Shown: in pieces, positions 1 to 7,956 of the stretch
Position numbering within the stretch: position 1 is the stretch's first letter
Layout of the letters: every line of letters begins with the position of its first letter
Assembly: GCA_001630475.1 (NCBI GenBank)
Contig: KV419405.1
Location: forward strand, 4,900 to 68,899
Direction of reading: 5' to 3'
Source of the DNA: Sistotremastrum niveocremeum HHB9708
Lineage: Eukaryota > Basidiomycota > Agaricomycetes > Sistotremastrales > Sistotremastraceae
DNA length: 64,000 nucleotides
The notes under the pieces: model-generated
The model's input: only the letters and a program-made list of their open reading frames with translations
What the model was told of the DNA's origin: nothing
Databases searched by the model: none
Program-made: the position numbers and the translations under genes

Positions 1-640
1 AAATAATACCAGGCATAGGAATGACCATGTCAGGCATATTGGGATGCACAGACAATATTCTAACATACCCTTGACTTGCGCCTCACTTACTCCTTCCCTT
101 CCACCTCACCTTCCTCTGAACACTTCCTTACGTTTTCAGATGCAGACCTTGGTGGAGACAAGGATGCAGGCAAGTCCACCTCTGGCTATGTGCTGAAGAT
201 TGGAACAGGTGCATTTTCCTGGAAGTCCAAGCTGCAGACTATTGTTGCCTTGTCCACTTGTGAGTCAGAGTATGTTGCAGCAGTTGCTGCTGGTGCTGAG
301 CTCCTCTGGGTCCGCAACCTCCTCTCTGAGTTTGGCTATCCCACTTCTGGTCCATCCTCCCTCTTCATTGACAACCAAGCCGCCATCTCTGTTGCCAAGA
401 ACCCAGAACACCATGGTCAAGTGAAGCAGCTTGACTTGGATACTGTCTGGTTGCGTCAGCATGTCATGGATGGTGCCATCCTTCCTATTCACATCCCCTC
501 CAACAACAACGCCGCTGATGTGATGACCAAGCCTTTGGAGAAGGTGAAGCATCACAGGGCTCTTGGACTGTTGGGCCTTGTCCCATCAGGTGGGAGTGTT
601 GAAGATGGGCCAGGATGTCCAAACAGGTGGGAGTGTTAGA
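1..640 (+). mobile_element. 3' end of a Ty1/copia LTR retrotransposon (fossil)
   Basis: Reading rightwards from about position 76, the protein matches the RNase H end of a copia-type polyprotein: a DADLGGD-like start, a SWKSK..VALSTCESEYVA block, an FIDNQAAI block and the closing DVMTKPLEKVKHH..LG segment. All are well-known copia landmarks. A purine-rich tract with the repeated phrase GGTGGGAGTGTT (about 589 and 627) precedes TGTTAGAATTGTG at 634, the usual kind of start for a copia LTR. The element enters from outside the window, so only its 3' end is visible and the right edge of the LTR could not be fixed without a second LTR. It is treated as an old copy; its age cannot be judged from one end. 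Confidence 0.85.
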
Positions 641-1845
641 ATTGTGTTCTGACATTGCTTCTTCTTGTTTTCATTTCATTATACCCTTCTTCAAGTTAGT
701 GACACCTTTATATCAAAACCTCTGATACTGATAACCTCAAGGGACTCAAGTCCAAGCCGCAATACTCAGCGTCATCCATTGCCCTCTTCAATGTATGAGT
801 CTCCCATCGAGAATGTCCGTAGAAGCCTTGCTGTCCCGCTGTTGCCCCAATACTCCTCCGTTCTCGCCATCGCCCAGGTTGAATCTACTCACACTGTAGT
901 TAAGATCATATAGGTGAGTACTTGTTGATACCATGAATGCATTTCACTTGTTGACGTACTTCATACACTCAGTGTTCTTTTGCCACAGATATCAGGAGTG
1001 GGATCGCACAAATATGAATGAATTGGAAGGTCGAGATTAATGATGTTGACTTTTTTCGGTGGCGATATCATTATAATTTACGATTCATTGCTGACTCCTG
1101 TCCATTCACTTTCAGTCTTTCTTCTAACAACTTTGTTATGCCCTTTTGTCGCCATTTAGAGTATTCGGTAGCCCCATCCCCATCCTCGATGTCTTCTCAC
1201 CATCCATTAAATGGTCGCATCCGACTCTTTGATTATTCTCCTCACTGGCTAAATGGCAACTCTCATCTGGAATGCGGTGAGCTGTGGGAGTATCTGAATT
1301 ACGAGTTGTAGTATAAAATCCGAAATTGTTATTTCTGGAAGCTGCACCATATGAGTATTGGACACCGCTCAGATGGTCTTGGTAGTGAAGCCTGGCCAGT
1401 GCTCGTGCATTGGCTCAATCACCTCAGAGAAGTTTGTCCAGGACTCGCGGTTTACTAGGCTTAAAGAATGTACTGCATATTATGTAGCCCAGAAGCCATG
1501 AAATTGTCCAATTGACAATTTTGAGGGCTACGGTTGACTTAGATCGAAACCCCGCATACCCATCTCCGGGGCATGCTCGTATTCAAACAATGTGAGGAAG
1601 TGTGACAGTGACTGCGGGTTTAAACACTCGGCAAACTCCAGAAACACTGGCTGTACAGGTTTTCCGGCAACTGCCTCGCTTGCCTTGACCTCTGTTGATC
1701 ACCCTCTATCGAGACCAAGCAATCAAGATCATTTTTGGTTTTCCGGCTCTGCTTTCTGCTTCAATACGTTTGCGTTGGTTTTTCTATGCTTTGCGTACAT
1801 CCTTTCTGCCTCAGAGTGTAAATTGGTCTTTCAGGTGTTCCGTCT
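641..1845. other. stretch without a recognisable gene
   Basis: The first part must be LTR sequence of the copia fossil; the remainder holds only short open stretches that match nothing known to me. A near-perfect palindrome, AAATTGTC-CAATT-GACAATTT, lies at 1501-1521. A splice-like pair (donor at about 912, acceptor at about 989) hints at a decayed or unrecognised transcript. The last 250 bases, up to 1837, may be part of the host gene fragment that continues at 4304, because they end in a good donor context (CAG before GTGTTC). Confidence 0.4.
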
Positions 1846-4235
1846 TAAGGTTTAACACAAATACTAACCTGCCTAACTCAGGTACCTGTTGGCAGGTACC
1901 TACCACTGTTTTATTCAGAAAAGGCCTAACCTGCCACCTGCCAGTGCCAATAGCAGGGAGGTACCTGGCAGGTCTGGCTAGTGTTTCGAAGTCCAGTCAC
2001 GGCGACCGGAAATGACCGGCGACCGTGACCGGACCGATGCGGTCGCAACCGGACCTGCGGTTGCGGTCACGCAAAATCTCAAGGGGTTGCAGTCTACGGT
2101 CAGCTCATCTTTCAAAATTTGCAGCAACCGGTCGTGACCGGTCATGACCGGTCACGACCGACTGTGGAGTACATACCTTGGCATACACCAATATCGTCGA
2201 GAGAGGCGGTGGAAGTGCAGTTGCAATTGTCGGGAGAGGATGATAAAACCAACAGAGAACGGTCGGAACGTAGAGCTAGTGTTAACGATATGGCATTGTG
2301 GCGGCGTAGGGAATCAATACATGTCTATCGAGATGAGCTGGAATGAGAATGAGTTCCTGACTGATACGAAAAAAAAATGTCGTGACGCACGATTGACTAT
2401 CCGAACAACCGGACGATCCCTCAGCATCCTCACGCGCATCACTATATCGTCCGCTCCATCTCATCGCTATCAACTTGTGATCCTGGAAACAACGGATTGG
2501 TGATGAAGTCGTAGAGCGCTGTTTCAAAGGGCTGGTGATGGAGACTCGCGGAATCGAGGAGCGTAGCAGGCAGACACGATGAGAGATAGAAGAGAAGCAT
2601 GAAAGGATGTTGAGGGCAAGATATCATCGCAAAAGTTCGAGACGTTACGCGAATCGTCGCGGTGCAAGAGTGAACCCAGTCGACGTGATGCTGCCAGTGA
2701 TGTCGTATGGAGAAGGTTGACAGAGTGCTTGAATATCCAGATATTCAGAGGCTACGGCACTATTGGACGTCGCTCTCGATGAAACGACGACGATCATGGC
2801 ATGAGCAGTGGTCCTGGACTCCATGCGACTGGCCGCCACGCTGGATGCTCGACGACGACGACGACGCGTTGGCGGAGCTTCAACTTCGCGTCGGTGCTCT
2901 CGGGCGATTTCGGAATGGATCAACGTGATCTCAAACCCTCCGACTCGAACACCTGTCTCGTTCACAATATCTCCAACAGCCTGACTCTGTGTTGAAAGGA
3001 CGGTACCATGCCAGCCAGAATCGTATAGTGAATCAGGATATCGGGTTTTGAGGAAGATTGAACGAGATCGAAAGAACTTTACCAGTCGTGAGTCATGCTT
3101 TCAATGATAAGCTCAGCGTACGCTGACGACTTTTGTGCGAGGGGGCCACAGTCTCGCAGTAGATTTCAAATCTACTTCTGCAATGATTTTCATCCCATTC
3201 GGCCTTCCTTTACTGTATTCTGACCACACTCTCCAATAATCTCGCGCCGGCACGGTCTTTCTGCTATCCCCACCTTCGACTCTTGATCCAGGTTCTCTCA
3301 CCATTTTCGCTCACTCATCTCCTCCATCCAATGTTTGCTGCAAGACGCGCGGGCATCACCAGTGCAAAAGATTGTTGTCATACTGTCAGTGCGAGCGAGA
3401 AGTGCGATTGAGGTGCAATCGAAAGGAGAGTCAGAAGAGACGAGGGTCGGATGCAGATCTCAAACACCGAGGTGTGTCTCCTACGTTTGTCATTTCATCG
3501 ATTCCACTAATGTACACATTTCTTCCCACTCGTAAACTGATCGCCCTCGATCCTCACATTCGCGTTCTAGCTTTCAACGTCACCAACAGCCCCCTTTCCT
3601 CCAAGTTGACTCAACTCTTCCCTCGATTGTTGGCCTGTCGATTTTCCGTTCCTGCTACGATCGACTCGACTCGTGAGTGCTCTTTGGTTCTTAAACCCGA
3701 CTACTGAGAACGTTGGTCCCGACAGTGCTTGATGTGAGGTTTGTTCAATAAGGTAAGTTGGTATGAGTGATAAACGGCAAAACGGAGTTCCACATCATGT
3801 AGCTCTTCGTGTATAGAAATATATTTTGGTAGTGATATACATTCTGTGCAGTCAAAACCTTAGACAGACCGGTTCAGTGACCGGTCAGCCAGATGACCGG
3901 TCCAGCAACTGCGACTGGACCGATGACCGGCGGTTGTGACCGTAGACCGCGGTCACGGTTGCCGGTTAACCCAAATCGGTGCGACCGGCAACCGATACCG
4001 GTCTCCGGTCGGCGCCTGCGGCGGGCCAGGGTCCGGTCGTAACCGGACTTCAAAACACTAGGTCTGGCAGGTCCCCTGCCAAAAATGACAGGTTAACCTG
4101 CCTAAGGTACCTCAAAATGACAATTTTTTCCAGGAAAGCTGGCACCTGCCACCTGTCTCTTGCTTACATAAGGAGGTACCTGGGCAGGTTAACTCACGGG
4201 TACCTGTAAAATGCCGGTATTCGTGTTAAACCTTA
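1846..4235. mobile_element. short non-autonomous hAT element, split by a second hAT
   Basis: The left end reads TAAGGTTTAACACAAATAC and the right end, on the opposite strand, TAAGGTTTAACACGAATAC, so the terminal inverted repeats agree almost completely. Both begin with the Y-A-R-N-G pattern known for hAT elements. The 8 bases TTCCGTCT occur directly outside both ends (1838-1845 and 4236-4243), as expected for the 8-base target duplication of hAT transposition. Removing the inner element and one copy of its duplication leaves only about 300 bases with no reading frame, so this is a miniature (MITE-like) copy. Its inner flanks carry several GGTACCTG-like palindromes, which resemble the sub-terminal transposase-binding repeats described for hAT elements. 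Confidence 0.88.
1979..4060. mobile_element. second hAT element nested in the first
   Basis: The left end reads TAGTGTTTCGAAGTCC and the right end, on the other strand, TAGTGTTTTGAAGTCC. Both fit the hAT terminal pattern. The 8 bases GGTCTGGC flank it on both sides (1971-1978 and 4061-4068). The first and last 180-200 bases are dense in GACCGGTC-like palindromes. The interior (about 2165-3850) has no frame resembling a hAT transposase; the longest open stretches are about 110-120 codons and match nothing known. It is therefore a non-autonomous copy of 2,082 bases. The interior has mixed, pyrimidine-tract-rich composition like host intergenic DNA and could be captured sequence, which is inference. 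Confidence 0.87.
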
Positions 4236-4303
4236 TTCCGTCTTCATGGTCGGACACTCTTGTTCTCCACGATGTTGTCGTTCGCACTTTACGGAATCTA
4301 ATT

Positions 4304-4745
4304 AGGAGGTACACAAGCATCTGATGGCGAAGCTCATCGAGCTCCTCTCGTCTGATGACGCTGTTCAAAACTGGAGTTTTGAAACTGGCAATCAAGCGTA
4401 CATACCCCAAAAGAAGGGTCCATTTCTATCCCAAGTGACTAAAAAACTCTTCGCGGATGATCCCATCTTTGGTGGGCAGTACCACACGCGCTACATTCAA
4501 CTGCTGGAGTTGACCCGTTCTCAAATTTATCAGTAAGTCCAGCCTTGCTTCCCCTGTCCATGATTTCATCATTTTCATGTACTTTAGCCTTCGTGACTTT
4601 TATATCAAATCACACCGTTTCCTGGCCCTGAGTCGCGTCGAGGCCGACGATGCACCTGCGAGCTCAGATGAGGAATCCCCATGGTGTAACCTGAAGGAAC
4701 TCCAATCCCTGTGGAAACCCTCGTGTTTGTGCTATCTTCCTATGT
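4304..4745 (+). pseudogene. fragment of an unrecognised host gene beside the hAT nest
   Basis: After an acceptor-like AATTAG (4298-4303), a clean frame runs through EVHKHLMAKLIELLSSDD.. to ..LELTRSQIY. A donor (GTAAGTCC at about 4532) and acceptor (TTTAG at about 4590) then lead to LRDFYIKSHRFLALSRVEAD and SDEESPWCNLKELQSLW. The composition looks like a real protein, but I do not recognise the family. The frame reaches a truncated repeat at about 4750 and no stop or start could be assigned. Sequence left of the hAT nest ends in ..ECKLVFQ at 1836 next to a donor-like GTGTTC, in a phase that would splice to EVHKHLM. The nest may thus have landed in an intron. The gene looks incomplete because its downstream part is missing. 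Confidence 0.4.
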
Positions 4746-4749
4746 TGAC

Positions 4750-4873
4750 TCAGTGTACCTGTGAAATTTTTGCCAGGTGGTGTACCTGTACCTGTCAAAG
4801 CTGACAAAGACAGGTACCTGGGTAGGTACATCCACGGGTACCAATTTTTTTTGCTATACTCGTGGGCATCCTT
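4750..4873. mobile_element. truncated right end of a GGTACCTG-type hAT element
   Basis: This stretch ends in ..GCTATACTCGTGGGCATCCTTA, the reverse complement of the TAAGGATGCCCACGAG terminus seen at 6296. The whole 124 bases match 6296-6420 in inverted orientation. No matching left terminus and no 8-base duplication were found to its left, so only one end of the element survives. It abuts the unrecognised host coding fragment on the left and an AT-rich repeat on the right. Confidence 0.75.
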
Positions 4874-5159
4874 ACCATGATATCATGATATACTGGAGGG
4901 TATATGTAGATTACAGAAGGATTTGAGAAAAAATTGCAATAAAAACTGATAAAAACTGATAAAAACTGATAAAAACTGATATCAAACTGATTTAAATTGA
5001 TATGATATTTTGATTTTGAAAACAAAATATCGATATTGCGATATTGATATGATATTTCCAAGATTCTGGGATTTGCAATATCGATATCGATATCGATATT
5101 CCAAAATTTGGGGAAAATATCATATCATAATTATAATCATATCATATTTTGCAACACTA
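4874..5159. repeat. AT-rich repeat element, copy 1
   Basis: A very AT-rich block contains CATGATATACTG near its left edge, a perfect tandem array at 4941-4980, alternating GATATC/ATCGAT runs, and an end reading TTGCAACACTA (reverse complement TAGTGTTGCAA, again a hAT-like terminus). A diverged second copy lies at 7583-7804 with the same order of parts. Its left terminus was not found; it may have been lost where the truncated hAT end joins at 4873. Confidence 0.6.
4941..4980. repeat. four tandem copies of AAAAACTGAT
   Basis: The 10-base unit AAAAACTGAT occurs four times without change, followed by degenerate copies (ATCAAACTGAT, TTTAAATTGAT). The related element near 7660 has CAGTTTTTATCAGTTTT, the same unit on the opposite strand, so the unit belongs to the element rather than arising at this locus. 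Confidence 0.85.
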
Positions 5160-5321
5160 GTTGCCGCCGACCTCCAGCATTGCCAAAGTCTAGCAAAAGT
5201 AAGCTTAGTGCAAGATCCAAAGTATCAAATATTTTGGGAGCTGTGTAGCGGCCCATCAGAAAAAATTAGGGATCCTTTTTTGACTTTCAAGTACTCCAAA
5301 GTACTTCAAAGTACTCCAAAG

Positions 5322-5445
5322 TAAGGCCTCCAACGAATATATACTTGCCTTACCTGGGTACCTGCATGCAGGTACCTGCCTGTTTTTTTCAGCCAAAATC
5401 CCATACTTGTACTTGGCAAGTACAGGTACTTACTTGCCTATATAT
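5322..5445. mobile_element. degenerate hAT-like end with GGTACCTG motifs
   Basis: TAAGGCCTCCAACGAATATATACTTGCC at 5322 lines up with the terminus TAAGGATGAACACGAGTATATACC of the element at 5612, with a few changes, and is followed by GGGTACCTGCATGCAGGTACCTG. No right end or target duplication was identified. It is preceded by a short tandem array of the unit CAAAGTACTC (about 5288-5320). A separate inverted pair, CAGAAAAAATTAG (about 5250) and CTAATTTTTCCTG (about 5560), brackets the area and may belong to another, unidentified element. Confidence 0.4.
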
Positions 5446-5611
5446 CTCAGGAAAAATTAAGAATCCTGGAAAGGCTCCATAGGCCTCATAGTACTCTAAC
5501 AGGGCTCAAATAGGACATAAAAAGGTCTCAAAAGCTCTATCAAGGAGGTCCCCCCCCTCTAATTTTTCCTGACGCGCAGCGCCAGCAAGTGGAGGCTCCT
5601 CGTCTGAGGAC

Positions 5612-5901
5612 TAAGGATGAACACGAGTATATACCTGCCCCACCTGAGTATCCACTCATGAGTATTTCAGAGGAGATTCTGGCCAGCCATACCCACTCAC
5701 TTCCCAAAAGACGGGTACCTACCTGAGTAATACCTGAGTAAAATGGCCTTTTTACCCAGGTACCCCAGGTATGGATACCTGTTTTTGACAGCTTTTCTGG
5801 GAAAGCCAATACTCGGTACCTGTAAAAAATGAAAAAGGCAGGTACCTACTCAGGTTTATCCATGGGTACCAATTTTTTTGCTATACTCGTGTTCATCCTT
5901 A
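5612..5901. mobile_element. 290-base hAT miniature element with perfect target duplication
   Basis: The left end TAAGGATGAACACGAGTATA and right end (opposite strand) TAAGGATGAACACGAGTATA form perfect terminal inverted repeats. The 8 bases CTGAGGAC directly flank both ends (5604-5611 and 5902-5909). The inside is non-coding and rich in GGTACCTG/ACCTGAGTA palindromes. Perfect ends and a perfect duplication suggest a fairly recent insertion compared with its neighbours. It belongs to the same terminal family as the outer element at 1846-4235. Confidence 0.92.
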
Positions 5902-6295
5902 CTGAGGACAGCTCCATTTCACTTCAAAGGTTGGCCAAGAATGCCAAATAAAGGGCGTCTTGGAACCACATCTGCCAGAAAATTTCCTGGGAAGCGCAAG
6001 CGACGGCGCAGGCATTCCAGACGTGAACTGGGAGTTCCTCAAAGGGATCCACCAGGATTCCCAAAATGACTGAATGGATTGTATCTTCCTGGCTGCAAAG
6101 CTCCTTGAGGTAATCTTCTTTGTACCCTCCTTGGATATTTGTACGACTAGAAATAACAATTGGAAGATCAGCAGGTCAGATTAATGCTCACAATTGATGC
6201 CAACGGGACTTACTATTCTGGCTGAGGTTTTACCAGCTCACTCCAGATGCGCCCCAGCTTGAAGTTGATTTCAGCCCTCATTTTGGCGCGCCTTG

Positions 6296-7102
6296 TAAGG
6301 ATGCCCACGAGTATAGCAAAAAAAATTGGTACCTGTGGATGTACCTACCCAGGTACCTGTCTTTGTCAGCTTTGACAGGTACAGGTACACCACCTGGCAA
6401 AAATTTCACAGGTACAGGTATTGGAAATCTTGAAATTCCATATACTCAGGTACCCCCCTGAGGTACCTGTCTGAAGGACAGGTCTCCTCAAAGACCTAGA
6501 CCTACCTCTAGATCCAGAAATATATGTACAAATCTCACTTTTATACCACTTATTCCATGAGTATTGAAGTCTCACTTGAGTTCCTAGTACCCATTGAGCA
6601 TCTATTTGGACTTGAGTTGTGGTACTTGGGTCCAATCTGGATACCTAAAAGCATGTAGGTACTTGAGTATGGGTGTTCAAATGGATATTTTTACCATACA
6701 TTGGTACTCAGGTACAGATACTTGAGCCCAATATGGATACCCATTTTACTCAATTCTACTGAGTATCCATGGACCCACAGGTTACTCAGGTAACCTGTCC
6801 AGGTACCTGAGTTGTTTGAAATCAAGTTGCCAAAAAATTTCACAGGTCCGAGTACAGGGCCCTGAGGGCTAGGGTACCTGTTAGAAATATTCCTCGTGCA
6901 CAGCAGTTATCCATAGTTCATGTATGTTTACTATTGTTTGTACAGTCTTCTACTACAGCTGTCACCACAGTCTGTGTCTGTGTCTGTGTTTGAGTCCTTC
7001 TACTAGTAGGCATCCTAGATCACCTCCACTGTGTCTGAGATTGCAACAGTACCTGCCTGTAGGGTACCCATACTCACAAGTATATACTCGTGGGCAACCT
7101 TA
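6296..7102. mobile_element. 807-base hAT-type element of the GGTACCTG family
   Basis: The left end TAAGGATGCCCACGAGTATA and the right end (opposite strand) TAAGGTTGCCCACGAGTATA match. Left flank GCGCCTTG and right flank GCCTTGAC suggest an 8-base target duplication in which one GC has been lost on the right; this is imperfect. The interior has no transposase-like frame. It contains many GGTACCTG-like motifs and a short GTCTGT repeat at about 6973. The first 125 bases are the inverted twin of 4750-4873. Confidence 0.7.
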
Positions 7103-7234
7103 GCCTTGACCAACATGGGTAGATCCTTGTCTACAGCCTTCCCCAGGCCTTCTCATGTGTTCTGCTTGCCATATACATCATATATGAGGTCCAATAACCT
7201 AGTTTAAGTAGTAAAAAGTGGAGATTTATGACTT

Positions 7235-7414
7235 TTTTGAGGTCATAACCGCATTAACCGGTCAAAGTCAGGTCATGGTCACCCAATTTTGGCTTAACCG
7301 TGACCGTTGGCGGTTATAGGTTGCAGCAAAACCCATTAACCATAACCGCAGTTTGGTTACGGTTAGGGCCTCCAAGGTGCCTATAACCTAACTTAACCTG
7401 ACTTTCAAACACTA
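7235..7414. mobile_element. partial element of the GACCGGTC/TAGTGTTT family
   Basis: The right end, read on the other strand, is TAGTGTTTGAAAGTCAGGTT, closely like the termini of the inner element at 1979-4060. The preceding 170 bases hold repeated ACCGGTCA, GGTTATGG and AACCGTGACC phrases. No left terminus or 8-base duplication could be found, so the left limit is approximate. Confidence 0.55.
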
Positions 7415-7582
7415 GTCTCTGTTGTACTATATCAGCCCCAAGATACAGTTGCCAGTGATATTTTGTGACTGAGACACTGAGTGATGACCTCATGGGAAGG
7501 TTCAGCACCTGTGTGACCTGTGATGGAGGGTGACTTAGACATGGGTGACAACTTGGTGGTCCCCAGAGGGTGGGAACTTGCC

Positions 7583-7804
7583 TATATATCATCATGATAT
7601 ACTGAGATATTGAGCCCAAATTGCACCTCAAATTGACCCCAAATGCCTCTAAAATCACATCAGTTTTTATCAGTTTTAATTGATATTTCGCAATATTACA
7701 AAATCTAGGAAGAGTTATATTATCATATCATGATCACCTCCAAGATCAGGATATCATATCATATCTAATATGATATGTTACTACATCTGATTGTTACAAC
7801 ACTA
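7583..7804. repeat. AT-rich repeat element, copy 2
   Basis: It shares with 4874-5159 the order CATGATATACTGAG, an ACTGAT-type unit (CAGTTTTTATCAG), TGATATTTCGCAATATT, ATCATATCATGAT and the end TTACAACACTA. The two copies are clearly diverged, which points to an older repeat family. Nothing in it could be coding. Confidence 0.6.
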
Positions 7805-7956
7805 CTCAAAAGTATTTGAACAAAGTCATAAAGTTCAAGGCTTGGGAGGCAAAGGGTTGTTGTTTTGCATCTCCTTCAAGTTGTACCCAATTAGCAAACA
7901 ATTGGAGGGAGCCAGCTATTATTGATTACCTCTTTGTATTGAATGGCCACATGACT

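Noticed and set aside
2144-3707. Open frames of 111-119 codons inside the inner hAT element as transposase pieces
   Set aside because: Neither shows a zinc-finger BED domain, the hAT dimerisation block or the DDE residues; composition fits chance frames.
4941-4980. Regular tandem repeats that could suggest a CRISPR-like array
   Set aside because: The 10-base units are directly adjacent with no spacers, lie inside an AT-rich repeat element, and the genome is eukaryotic.
6973-6995. GTCTGT repeat as a functional site
   Set aside because: A short simple repeat within a transposon; nothing suggests a role.
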